Source of the DNA: Pseudomonadota bacterium
GTDB lineage: Bacteria > Pseudomonadota > Alphaproteobacteria > Rhizobiales > Rhizobiaceae
DNA: 13,247 bases
Assembly: GCA_023428515.1 (NCBI GenBank)
Contig: JAEYXI010000669.1
Span: forward strand, 1 to 13,247
Direction of reading: 5' to 3'
Shown: in pieces, positions 6,816 to 13,247 of the stretch
How positions within the stretch are numbered: position 1 is the first letter of the stretch
Layout of the letters: each line of letters opens with the position of its first letter
Notes under the pieces: model-generated
What the model was told of the DNA's origin: nothing
What the model saw: only the letters and a program-made list of their open reading frames with translations
Database searches by the model: none
Position numbers and translations under genes: made by a program

Positions 6816-7118
6816 CTACCACCGCGTCTGCTCGCCGGGTGCCGCCGGCTCGATCGCCAGCGCGTGAAGGCCGGCTTTCAACTCGTCGGCCAGAGCCGAG
6901 TTCACCGCTCGGTGGCGTTCGATGCGGCTCATGCCGGTGAAGGCCGGCGACACCAGCCGTACGCGAAAATGCGTCTCGCCCTTGCCGTCGAACTCGACGT
7001 GATGGCCGGATTCGACATGGTGATGACCGGCATGAAGATGGCTCTCATTGATGACGGAAAGTCGCTCGGGCGAGAATGCCTGCTTCAGCTTGTTTTCGAT
7101 GCTTGTCTGTATCGACAT
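6816..7118 (-). CDS. bolA: BolA family protein
   Basis: A 100-residue BolA/IbaG-type protein. These cytoplasmic proteins pair with monothiol glutaredoxins over a shared [2Fe-2S] cluster, and some act as DNA-binding regulators. Signatures are LSVINESHLHAGH (20-32), GETHFRVRLVSPAF (47-60), MSRIERHRAV (63-72) and LKAGLHALAIEP (80-91). A His-rich insert, GHHHVESGHH (31-40), lies in the loop where BolA proteins bind cluster ligands. The start at ATG 7116-7118 has a strong Shine-Dalgarno, GAGGAG (7125-7130), six bases away. A perfect 14-bp palindrome sits immediately upstream of that site. It is convergent with the corC-like gene and divergent from the J-domain gene. Proximity to cobalamin genes does not prove a functional link. 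Confidence 0.94.
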   Translation of the reverse strand: MSIQTSIENKLKQAFSPERLSVINESHLHAGHHHVESGHHVEFDGKGETHFRVRLVSPAFTGMSRIERHRAVNSALADELKAGLHALAIEPAAPGEQTRW

Positions 7119-7124
7119 CGGTGT

Positions 7125-7145
7125 CTCCTCTGCCCATATATGGGC
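7125..7145 (-). promoter_or_regulatory. bolA ribosome binding site with adjacent 14-bp palindrome
   Basis: The Shine-Dalgarno GAGGAG (7125-7130) is preceded on the minus strand, one base away, by GCCCATATATGGGC (7132-7145), which equals its own reverse complement. As DNA it could bind a dimeric regulator near the start of transcription. Its AT-rich centre also resembles a -10 box, but I find no convincing -35 box at the right distance. As RNA only a short stem next to the Shine-Dalgarno would form. The palindrome is certain; its role is inference. Confidence 0.5.
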
Positions 7146-7158
7146 CTAGTGTATCGGG

Positions 7159-7190
7159 CCGAAAAGTGGCTCGGTTTTCGGATTGTCCGA
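7159..7190. repeat. AAAGTGG-type short repeat, copy C, with two small inverted repeats
   Basis: CCGAAAA (7159-7165) and TTTTCGG (7175-7181) are exact complements around GTGGCTCGG, followed by TCGGATTGTCCGA (7178-7190), another small palindrome with a 3-nt loop. The core AAAGTGGCTCGGTTTTC matches copy A in outline. It lies in the 206-bp divergent gap between bolA and the J-domain gene. That gap also contains a hairpin at 7219-7235 (AAGCGC, 5-nt loop, GCGCTT). Repeat-family membership is inferred. Confidence 0.45.
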
Positions 7191-7286
7191 TGCTCAATCA
7201 AATCTAGTCCGCCATAAAAGCGCCACCTGCGCTTCCGACCTGGTGATTTGCTCCCGGTAGGGGCCGTTTCCCCGAAATGTCAATTC

Positions 7287-7315
7287 TTGTATCGCACCGA
7301 TGATGCGCCCATAAC
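7287..7315 (+). promoter_or_regulatory. Candidate promoter for the J-domain gene and cobST
   Basis: TTGTAT (7287-7292) and CATAAC (7310-7315) are separated by exactly 17 bp. Transcription would start near 7322, only a few bases before the ATG at 7325, giving an almost leaderless mRNA; this agrees with the lack of a Shine-Dalgarno before that ATG. The boxes are imperfect and other placements are possible. I looked for a cobalamin riboswitch in this gap and saw no B12-box-like sequence. Confidence 0.3.
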
Positions 7316-7324
7316 GGTTGCCAG

Positions 7325-7942
7325 ATGAAGCCGTATCCGAAATATTTCGAGAAAATTCGCATCCGTCCCGACAAGGATGCGGAGCTGAAGTCGCGCGCGC
7401 CCATCTGCCAGTGGGACGGCTGCAAGGAGGCGGGCACGCATCGCGCGCCGGTCGGCCGCATGAAGGAAGGCGAATATTTCAAGTTCTGCCTCGATCACGT
7501 GCGCGAGTACAACAAGGGCTTCAACTACTTTTCGGGCGTTCCGGATTCGGAGATCGCGCGCTTCCAGAAGGAGGCGTTGACCGGCCATCGTCCGACCTGG
7601 ACGATGGGCGCGAACGGCAGCACGCGTTCGTCGCCCGACGTGGCGCAGATGCGCTCCGGCCGCGCCGGCTACTACAACCGCATGCGCGACCCCTTCAATC
7701 TGTTCAACGGGCCGAAGGACCCGCGCCAGCCGCGCGAGCGCAAGGCCAAGCCCCTTGAGGCCAAGGCGCTGGAAACGCTTGGCCTTGACGCAAAGGCGAC
7801 TGGCAGGGACATCAAGGCGCGCTATAAGGAACTGGTGAAGCGCCACCATCCCGATGCGAATGGCGGCGACAGGGGTTCGGAAGATCGGTTCCGCGATGTG
7901 CTGCAGGCCTATCGCGTACTCAAACAAGCAGGTTTGTGCTGA
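7325..7942 (+). CDS. J-domain (DnaJ-like) protein with an N-terminal Cys/His region
   Basis: A 205-residue protein. The C-terminal J domain (about 147-203, beginning ALETLGLDAKATGRDIKARYKELVKRHHPDANG) contains the HPD motif at 175-177, which stimulates Hsp70 ATPase activity. It lacks the Gly/Phe, zinc-finger and client-binding regions of DnaJ itself, so it is a type III J-protein. The N-terminal part has Cys28, Cys33 and Cys55 with His39 and His58 (ICQWDGCKEAGTHRAPVG, FCLDHVREYN), which could bind a metal, and FNYFSGVPDSEI. The same arrangement next to cobS is familiar from other Rhizobiales. It is divergent from bolA and 77 bp upstream of cobS on the same strand, so it may be co-transcribed. 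A role in helping a nearby complex such as CobNST is possible but only suggested by position. Confidence 0.88.
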   Translation: MKPYPKYFEKIRIRPDKDAELKSRAPICQWDGCKEAGTHRAPVGRMKEGEYFKFCLDHVREYNKGFNYFSGVPDSEIARFQKEALTGHRPTWTMGANGSTRSSPDVAQMRSGRAGYYNRMRDPFNLFNGPKDPRQPRERKAKPLEAKALETLGLDAKATGRDIKARYKELVKRHHPDANGGDRGSEDRFRDVLQAYRVLKQAGLC

Positions 7943-8019
7943 GCGCAGGGTCTGCTAAAGACGCCCCCGGAACAAAATAGGATTTGCCGGCGCAAGGACG
8001 TGCCGCGCGCGAGGATGTT

Positions 8020-9006
8020 ATGAACAAGGTCGATCGCGACATCGCCAACCTCCCCGACACGACGGTGTCGGTAAAGGAAAAATTCGGCTTCGAGTCCAAG
8101 ATGGTGGTGCCGGCGTATTCCGCAGCCACCGAGCACGTGCCGGACTTCGACCCCGACTATCTGTTCGACCAGCAGACGACGCTCGCCATCCTTGCCGGCT
8201 TCGCCTTCAACCGCCGTGTCATGGTCTCCGGCTATCACGGCACCGGCAAGTCGACCCATATCGAGCAGGTCGCTGCCCGGCTCAACTGGCCCTGCGTGCG
8301 CGTCAACCTCGACAGCCATGTCAGCCGTATCGATCTCGTCGGCAAGGATGCGATCGTCGTCAAGGAAGGCATGCAGGTCACGGAGTTCCGTGACGGCATC
8401 CTGCCCTGGGCCTACCAGCACAATGTCGCGCTCTGCTTCGACGAATACGATGCCGGCCGCCCGGACGTGATGTTCGTCATCCAGCGCGTGCTGGAATCGT
8501 CCGGCCGCCTGACCTTGCTCGACCAGAGCCGCGTCATTCGGCCGCATCCGGCCTTCCGCCTCTTCGCCACCGCCAACACGGTGGGACTGGGCGACACGAC
8601 CGGCCTCTATCACGGCACGCAGCAGATCAACCAGGCGCAGATGGACCGCTGGTCGATCGTCACGACGCTCAATTATCTGCCGCATGACAACGAAGTGTCG
8701 ATCGTTCTCGCCAAGGCCAAGCACTACCGCGACGCCAAGGGCAAGGAGATCGTCAACAAGATGGTGCGCGTCGCCGACATGACGCGCCAGGCGTTCATCA
8801 ACGGCGACCTGTCGACCGTGATGAGCCCGCGCACGGTCATCACCTGGGCCGAGAATGCCGAGATCTTCGGCGATATCGGGCTGGCCTTCCGGCTGACCTT
8901 CCTCAACAAGTGCGATGAACTCGAACGCTCGATCGTTGCCGAGTTCTACCAACGCGCCTTCGGCCAGGAACTGCCTGAATCAGCCGCGAACGTCGTGCTG
9001 GGATAG
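8020..9006 (+). CDS. cobS: Cobaltochelatase subunit CobS (AAA+ ATPase)
   Basis: CobS is the AAA+ motor of the aerobic cobaltochelatase. With CobT it drives ATP-dependent insertion of Co2+ into hydrogenobyrinate a,c-diamide by CobN, in cobalamin synthesis. The 328 residues match the family. The Walker A motif is GYHGTGKST (71-79), Walker B is ALCFDEYD (137-144), the sensor-1 region is FATANT (182-187), and an arginine in QMDRW (210) lies where AAA+ proteins of this class have a finger arginine. I start it at ATG 8020-8022, with GAGG (8011-8014) five bases upstream and homology from [13 protein letters not shown]. The frame continues to a TTG at 7984, which I reject. cobT follows after 12 bp. 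cobN is not in the window. Confidence 0.96.
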   Translation: MNKVDRDIANLPDTTVSVKEKFGFESKMVVPAYSAATEHVPDFDPDYLFDQQTTLAILAGFAFNRRVMVSGYHGTGKSTHIEQVAARLNWPCVRVNLDSHVSRIDLVGKDAIVVKEGMQVTEFRDGILPWAYQHNVALCFDEYDAGRPDVMFVIQRVLESSGRLTLLDQSRVIRPHPAFRLFATANTVGLGDTTGLYHGTQQINQAQMDRWSIVTTLNYLPHDNEVSIVLAKAKHYRDAKGKEIVNKMVRVADMTRQAFINGDLSTVMSPRTVITWAENAEIFGDIGLAFRLTFLNKCDELERSIVAEFYQRAFGQELPESAANVVLG

Positions 9007-9018
9007 TCTGGAGCGCCG

Positions 9019-10917
9019 ATGGCCGGTCCCGGCGACAACACGCGCAACAGGCCGAAGAACGGCTCCGACACCGACGCTTTCAAGCGCGCGGTGACGGTCT
9101 GCATGCGCGCTATCTCCGGCGACAATGAGCTTGAGGTTGGTTTCGCCAAGGACAAGCCGGCACTTGCCGGCAACCGCGCACGGCTGCCGGAACTGCCGAA
9201 GAAGCCGACCGGCACCGATATAGCCGTCACCCGCGGCCTCGGCGATTCCATGGCGCTGAAGCGCGCCTGCCACGATCTCAGGATTCACACGAAATTCGCG
9301 CCCGAGGGCAAGCAGGCGCGTGCCGTCTTCGATGCCGTAGAGCAGGCTCGTGTCGAGGCGATCGGCGCGCTCAGGATGACCGGCGTCGGCGACAATATCG
9401 GCCATATGCTCGAGGACAAATACGCCAAGGCCAATCTCGCCGACGTGCGCGATCGCGCCGATGCGCCGATCGAGGAAGCGCTGGCGCTGATGGTGCGCGA
9501 AAAGCTCACCGGACGCCCTGCGCCGAAAAGCGGCGAGCGCGTCGTCAACCTCTGGCGCGAATGGGTCGAGGAGAAGGCTGGCGCCGACCTCGACCATCTG
9601 ATCGGCAATGTCGACGACCAGCAGGCCTTTGCGCGCGTCGTGCGCGAGATGCTCGCTTCCATGGAGATGGCCGAGGATTTCGGCGACGAGGAGCAGTCGG
9701 ACGACACTGAGGACAGCGAAGACCCGCAGCCGCAGGGCGAGGATCAGAGCGAGGAGGGTGGCGAGGACGATTCCGGTGCCGACCAATCTCAGTCGGACGA
9801 CCAGGAGACGTCGGAAGGCGAGGAGCAGGCCGGCGAGATGGAAGCGGCCGACGCCACTTCCGACGAATTCTCTGATGACGACGACTCCGAGGCCGAGACG
9901 CCGGGCGAGGCCAAGCGCAAGGACAACCCCTTCGCCGACCTCCCGAAGACCGTCGATTACAAGGTCTTCACCACCCAGTTCGACGAGACGGTCGGCGCCG
10001 AGGAGCTTTGCGAGGAGGAAGAACTCGACCGGTTGCGCGCTTTCCTCGACAAGCAGCTTGCCAATCTGCAGGGCGTCGTCGGGCGGCTCGCCAACCGTCT
10101 GCAGCGCCGCCTGATGGCGCAGCAGAACCGCTCCTGGGACTTCGACCTCGAGGAGGGCTATCTCGACCCGGCGCGTCTGGTGCGCGTCGTCATCGATCCG
10201 ATGCAGCCGCTCTCCTTCAAGCAGGAGCGCGACACGAAATTCCGCGATACGGTGGTCAGCCTGGTCCTCGACAATTCAGGCTCAATGCGGGGACGCCCGA
10301 TCACGGTTGCCGCCACCTGCGCCGATATACTCGCGCGCACGCTCGAACGTTGCGGGGTCTCCGTCGAGATTCTCGGCTTCACTACCCGCGCGTGGAAGGG
10401 GGGGCAGGCGCGCGAAAAATGGCTGAAGGACGGCAAGCCGCTCAATCCCGGTCGGCTCAACGACCTGCGCCACATCATCTACAAGTCGGCAGACATGCCT
10501 TGGCGGCGTGCCAGACGCAATCTCGGCCTGATGATGCGCGAAGGTCTGCTAAAGGAGAACATCGACGGCGAGGCGCTGCTGTGGGCGCACCAGCGCCTGA
10601 TCGCGCGTCCTGAGCAGCGCAAGATCCTGATGATGATCTCCGACGGCGCGCCGGTCGACGATTCCACGCTGTCGGTCAATCCCGGCAACTATCTCGAACG
10701 GCATCTGCGCGGCGTGATCGAACTGATCGAAACGCGCTCGCCGGTCGAACTGCTCGCCATCGGCATCGGCCATGATGTCACCCGCTATTATCGCCGCGCC
10801 GTCACCATCGTCGACGCGGAGGAGCTTGCCGGCGCGATGACCGAGCAGCTTGCTTCGCTCTTCGGCGAGGAAAGTGCGCGCGATACCCGCCGCAGCGGCC
10901 TGCGTCGCGCCGGATGA
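9019..10917 (+). CDS. cobT: Cobaltochelatase subunit CobT (VWA/MIDAS domain)
   Basis: CobT partners CobS in the chelatase ring complex, a layout parallel to BchD/ChlD with BchI/ChlI in magnesium chelatase. The 632 residues fit the family. The N-terminal CobT domain (about 15-220) is followed by a very acidic, Ser/Asp/Glu-rich linker (about 218-295), then a conserved stretch ([19 protein letters not shown]) and the VWA domain (about 410-620). The MIDAS motif is DNSGSM (418-423), with further metal-site candidates around Thr456 and in MISDGAP (Asp542). It starts at ATG 9019 with GGAG (9010-9013) five bases upstream. Its TGA overlaps the next gene's ATG (ATGA). No truncation is seen. This is cobaltochelatase CobT, not the unrelated nucleotide phosphoribosyltransferase of the same name. 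Confidence 0.96.
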   Translation: MAGPGDNTRNRPKNGSDTDAFKRAVTVCMRAISGDNELEVGFAKDKPALAGNRARLPELPKKPTGTDIAVTRGLGDSMALKRACHDLRIHTKFAPEGKQARAVFDAVEQARVEAIGALRMTGVGDNIGHMLEDKYAKANLADVRDRADAPIEEALALMVREKLTGRPAPKSGERVVNLWREWVEEKAGADLDHLIGNVDDQQAFARVVREMLASMEMAEDFGDEEQSDDTEDSEDPQPQGEDQSEEGGEDDSGADQSQSDDQETSEGEEQAGEMEAADATSDEFSDDDDSEAETPGEAKRKDNPFADLPKTVDYKVFTTQFDETVGAEELCEEEELDRLRAFLDKQLANLQGVVGRLANRLQRRLMAQQNRSWDFDLEEGYLDPARLVRVVIDPMQPLSFKQERDTKFRDTVVSLVLDNSGSMRGRPITVAATCADILARTLERCGVSVEILGFTTRAWKGGQAREKWLKDGKPLNPGRLNDLRHIIYKSADMPWRRARRNLGLMMREGLLKENIDGEALLWAHQRLIARPEQRKILMMISDGAPVDDSTLSVNPGNYLERHLRGVIELIETRSPVELLAIGIGHDVTRYYRRAVTIVDAEELAGAMTEQLASLFGEESARDTRRSGLRRAG

Positions 10918-11975
10918 GAATCCCCCTGCCCAGGACGCTTGCCCTTGCGCTTGCGGCCTCCGTGACGACGCTGGGCGCTTTTGCCGTTCTCACGCAGCAA
11001 CCCGTCAAGGCCGCTACGGCGGAGATTGAACGGCTTGAGATTTCCGCCCGCCCCATCCGCCAGTTCGAGATAGGCAGCACCGAGACACGGTTCGGCCCGC
11101 TTGAATTCGTGGGCGGACTGGAACTCACCTCGACGTCCCGCGATCTCGGCGCCCTGTCGTCCTTCCGTTTTCTGACCCCCGGCGAAGATTTCATCGGCGT
11201 CGCCGACACCGGTTTCTGGTTCTTCGGCACGGTCACGCGCGATGCCGGTGGAAAGCCTGAGGGGTTCCAGAACTTCCGCATGCAGCCGATGTTCGACCGC
11301 TCGGGAAAAATCTCCAGCCGCAAATGGGAGGTCGACGCCGAAGGTCTCGCCATCAAGGACGGAGTGGCGACCGTCGGCTTCGAACGCGACCACCGCATCG
11401 CGCAGTTCAGGATCGAGCCTGACGACATGCAGGCCGCGATTCGTGATCTCGATTTTCTGGTCCCTCAGCGCGAGTTGCGCGGCAACCGCGGCTTCGAGAC
11501 GGTCGCCCACGCCCATCCTCACGGCCAGCACGAAGGCGGGCTGGTCATCGTCTCGGAAAAGAGCTTGGACAGGCAGGGCAACATCTTCGCCGCCATCATC
11601 GAAGGCCCCAACAAGGGCATCTTCACGGTCAGGCGCAATGGCGAGTTCGACATCACCGACGGCGCCTTCCTGCCGAACGGCGACCTGCTCATCCTGGAAC
11701 GCAGTTTCTCGATGGCATCAGGCGTCAAGATGCGGCTGCGGCGCCTCTATGGCGAAACCATCGCCAAGGGCGAGATTGCCGATGGGCCTGTGCTGTTCAC
11801 GGCCGACATGGGCTACCAGATCGACAATATGGAAGGACTGGACGTTTGGACCCGCAAGGACGGCGCGCAGATGGTCTCGCTGATTTCTGACGACAACCAC
11901 TCCATCCTGCAGCGCAACCTCTATCTGGAGTTCGTGCTGCACGACGAGGCCGAGCCTCTGGCGACGAAGAACTAG
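10914..11975 (+). CDS. Secreted esterase-like-phytase-family protein
   Basis: A 353-residue protein with a Sec signal peptide (basic MRIPLPR, hydrophobic 8-26, likely cut after VKA near residue 33), so probably periplasmic. The body resembles the 'esterase-like activity of phytase' family (Pfam PF13449), a predicted beta-propeller: [10 protein letters not shown] (97-105), DAEGLAI (141-147), [10 protein letters not shown] (206-215), LLILERSF (258-265), DNMEGLDVW (304-312) and the C-terminal [16 protein letters not shown] (325-340). The family name rests on few characterised members, and I cannot assign a substrate. The start overlaps the cobT stop by 4 bp, so it is translated in the same operon; whether it serves cobalamin metabolism is open. 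It is convergent with the cyclase gene over 26 bp in which I see no hairpin. Confidence 0.82.
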   Translation: MRIPLPRTLALALAASVTTLGAFAVLTQQPVKAATAEIERLEISARPIRQFEIGSTETRFGPLEFVGGLELTSTSRDLGALSSFRFLTPGEDFIGVADTGFWFFGTVTRDAGGKPEGFQNFRMQPMFDRSGKISSRKWEVDAEGLAIKDGVATVGFERDHRIAQFRIEPDDMQAAIRDLDFLVPQRELRGNRGFETVAHAHPHGQHEGGLVIVSEKSLDRQGNIFAAIIEGPNKGIFTVRRNGEFDITDGAFLPNGDLLILERSFSMASGVKMRLRRLYGETIAKGEIADGPVLFTADMGYQIDNMEGLDVWTRKDGAQMVSLISDDNHSILQRNLYLEFVLHDEAEPLATKN

Positions 11976-12001
11976 CCCGATCTTTCGATGCAAATCAGGA
12001 G

Positions 12002-12757
12002 TCAGGCTGCCGCGAGGACGTGGATGGTCACCGGCTCGTTGAAACCCTTGAGCATGGCGACGCGCGTTGTGGCTTCGCGCATGTGATCTGAAACTTCCGC
12101 CGCTACCTCGGGGGAAATTACGATCTCCCCCGCTGCCGCCTCGGATTCCAGTCTGGCAGCCATGTTCACCGGGCTGCCGATCGCCGTGAAGTCACTGCGG
12201 AACGTAGAGAACTCGCCGATCTCCACGGTTCCGGTGTGAACCCCTACGCCTACACCGAGGCTGGAGAGTCTCCTGTCGCTGCTGACGGCCGCGATCCTCT
12301 CGATCGCCGATTTGCAGGCTTTCTGTATGTCCATCGCGGCTGCAACCGCTGCCGACGCATGGCGTTCGTTCCTGATCGGAAAGTTGAAGATTGCCATCAG
12401 GCCGTCACCCATCTGCTTGTTGACGATGCCGTCATGTGCCCAGATCGCCTCGGCACAGTGATCCTGGAAGGCACTGACCAACTCGTTCACCGTCGTCTGC
12501 TCCATTCGCTCGGTCAGATCGGTGTAGCCTCTGATGTCAGCGAACAGGATGCTGGCGGGCACTGATATGTGGCGCTCTTTCTTGACGTAGCGAAATGAAC
12601 GCTCGCAAATCGTGCAGATGTTCGGATTCATCTTGCTTCGCGTGATGCCGCATACGCGGAAGGGGACCGACAGCGGACCCCTTATGGGGATCGGCATGCG
12701 CATCTGATCCCAGCAGCCGAGGCAGATAAGGGCAGGAGCGCGAACGGTCTTAGACAT
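12002..12757 (-). CDS. Class III adenylate/guanylate cyclase with N-terminal CxxC pairs
   Basis: A 251-residue soluble protein from ATG 12755-12757. Class III catalytic landmarks are all present: the first metal Asp74 (ILFADIRGYTDLTE), the second metal Asp118 (NKQMGDGLMAIF), GVGVHTGTVEIGEF (170-183), and transition-state Asn198 and Arg202 (AIGSPVNMAARLES). It should make a cyclic nucleotide; the usual specificity residues cannot be read safely, so cAMP versus cGMP is open. Ahead of the catalytic domain lie Cys12/Cys15 and Cys48/Cys51, two CxxC pairs about 32 residues apart that suggest a metal-binding or redox-sensing module. There is no membrane helix. The frame extends to a TTG at 12833-12835, adding 26 residues without recognisable homology, which I left out. 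It lies 81 bp downstream of the VUT gene on the same strand; a candidate promoter lies in that gap. Confidence 0.88.
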   Translation of the reverse strand: MSKTVRAPALICLGCWDQMRMPIPIRGPLSVPFRVCGITRSKMNPNICTICERSFRYVKKERHISVPASILFADIRGYTDLTERMEQTTVNELVSAFQDHCAEAIWAHDGIVNKQMGDGLMAIFNFPIRNERHASAAVAAAMDIQKACKSAIERIAAVSSDRRLSSLGVGVGVHTGTVEIGEFSTFRSDFTAIGSPVNMAARLESEAAAGEIVISPEVAAEVSDHMREATTRVAMLKGFNEPVTIHVLAAA

Positions 12758-12806
12758 GTAGGAGCCTGAAGGGATGCTCGGTTTCACCGCTCCGAGGATC
12801 CAAACG

Positions 12807-12835
12807 ATTGTGTTCCCTTGGCGCCGTCTTGGCAA
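12807..12835 (-). promoter_or_regulatory. Candidate promoter for the nucleotide cyclase gene
   Basis: On the minus strand, TTGCCA (12830-12835) and CACAAT (12807-12812) are separated by exactly 17 bp, in the short gap after the VUT gene stop. Transcription would start near 12800 and give a leader of about 43 nt before the ATG at 12757. If real, it also shows that the TTG at 12833-12835 is part of a -35 box and not a start codon. The support is sequence and spacing only. Confidence 0.3.
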
Positions 12836-12838
12836 CTG

Positions 12839-13247
12839 TCACGCAAGCGCTGGCTGCGACCATTTGGCGGCGATCAGCCGGTAGGGGATCAGCGCGAAGA
12901 CGGCGATCAGCAGCTTCACGGTAAAGTCGCCGGTCGCCCAGGAGATCCAGCGCGCCGTCTCGACTGACAGGACGCCAAACAGCGGCGCGCTCTCCAGCGC
13001 GAAGGCATCGCTAGGACCGACGAAGGCGAAGGCCGCCGAGAAGGCGACGCCGAAGAAGATCGCCGTATCGAGCACCGACCCCGCCAGCGAGCCGAATACG
13101 GGCGCGCGCCACCAGGACAGCCGCCGCAGCCAGTTGAACACGGTCACGTCGAGCAATTGCGCCGTCAGGAACGCCGCGCCCGAGGCGATCGCGATCCGCA
13201 CCAGCCGGCCGGCAGCCGTCTCGAATTCGATGTAGCCGTATCTGAAG
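12839..13247 (-). CDS. VUT/YhhQ-family queuosine precursor transporter, 5' end outside the window
   Basis: The last 135 or so residues of a multi-pass inner-membrane protein; the reading frame is open to the window edge, so the N-terminus is missing. The segment RIAIASGAAFLTAQLLDVTVFNWLRRLSWWRAP aligns well by eye with the E. coli YhhQ stretch RIATASFMAYALGQILDVHVFNRLRQ. It is followed by GSVLDTAIFFGVAFSAAFAF and a final hydrophobic helix (VKLLIAVFALIPYRLI). YhhQ/QPTR proteins import preQ0/preQ1 for queuosine modification of tRNA. Frame, composition and ending (TGA 12839-12841) are normal. A methionine is not visible at the left limit of homology; an ATG-like start at 13201 is really an internal GTG codon. 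Family assignment is firm; the substrate follows from characterised relatives. Confidence 0.85.
   Translation of the reverse strand, partial: FRYGYIEFETAAGRLVRIAIASGAAFLTAQLLDVTVFNWLRRLSWWRAPVFGSLAGSVLDTAIFFGVAFSAAFAFVGPSDAFALESAPLFGVLSVETARWISWATGDFTVKLLIAVFALIPYRLIAAKWSQPALA

Noticed and set aside
7133..7144. CC(A/T)6GG, the CArG-box pattern, inside the bolA palindrome
   Set aside because: That motif belongs to eukaryotic MADS-box factors; the match here is a by-product of the palindrome.
7200..7324. Cobalamin riboswitch ahead of the J-domain gene and cobST
   Set aside because: No B12-box-like sequence, and the gap is too short for the full element given the nearby promoter candidate.
7984..8019. 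TTG start for cobS 12 codons upstream
   Set aside because: The ATG at 8020 has a well-placed GAGG and matches where homology begins.
9608..10613. Overlapping plus-strand frames within cobT rich in Arg and Ser
   Set aside because: They are shifted readings of the acidic cobT linker and VWA region, with no start signal or homology.
12758..12835. TTG start adding 26 residues to the cyclase
   Set aside because: No recognisable homology in the extension, and the TTG may belong to a promoter -35 box.

Overview
The window reads as an ordinary chromosomal stretch from a high-GC alphaproteobacterium of the Rhizobiales, most likely a Mesorhizobium-like Phyllobacteriaceae member. The grounds are gene content and order (xerD next to accA, divergent from aroK-aroB; bolA divergent from a J-domain gene followed by cobS-cobT), protein style, and short intergenic inverted repeats with an AAAGTGG core of the kind I remember from these genomes. 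The genus is inference. I see no tRNA, rRNA, CRISPR array, insertion sequence or phage gene.

Left block (73-4012, all minus strand; transcription order is right to left): a 50-residue membrane protein and xerD (4-bp overlap), accA, a YafK-type L,D-transpeptidase lipoprotein, and a TusA-family sulfur carrier closed by a hairpin terminator. These serve chromosome dimer resolution, the first committed step of fatty-acid synthesis, peptidoglycan remodelling and sulfur transfer.

Middle block (4139-6756, plus strand): aroK, aroB and a CorC-like CBS protein, each overlapping the next by the tetranucleotide ATGA. AroK and AroB supply two shikimate-pathway steps. aroK carries a net frameshift just after its Walker A motif; as written, its 5' frame runs without a stop into aroB. 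The CorC-like protein has one membrane helix and no DUF21/CNNM domain.

A convergent junction with a palindromic repeat (6758-6801) separates this block from bolA (minus). bolA is divergent from a J-domain gene (plus), which leads into cobS and cobT, the AAA+ and VWA subunits of the aerobic cobaltochelatase. A periplasmic esterase-like-phytase-family gene overlaps the end of cobT. The right end holds, on the minus strand, a class III nucleotide cyclase with two CxxC pairs and the 3' part of a VUT/YhhQ queuosine-precursor transporter cut by the window edge.

I found no convincing new multi-gene system. The items most worth checking are the aroK frameshift with its aroK-aroB read-through frame, the DUF21-less CorC protein, the perfect 14-bp palindrome beside the bolA ribosome binding site, the AAAGTGG repeat family (one copy covers an apparent tusA start codon), the CxxC/CxxC cyclase, and the J-protein beside cobaltochelatase.
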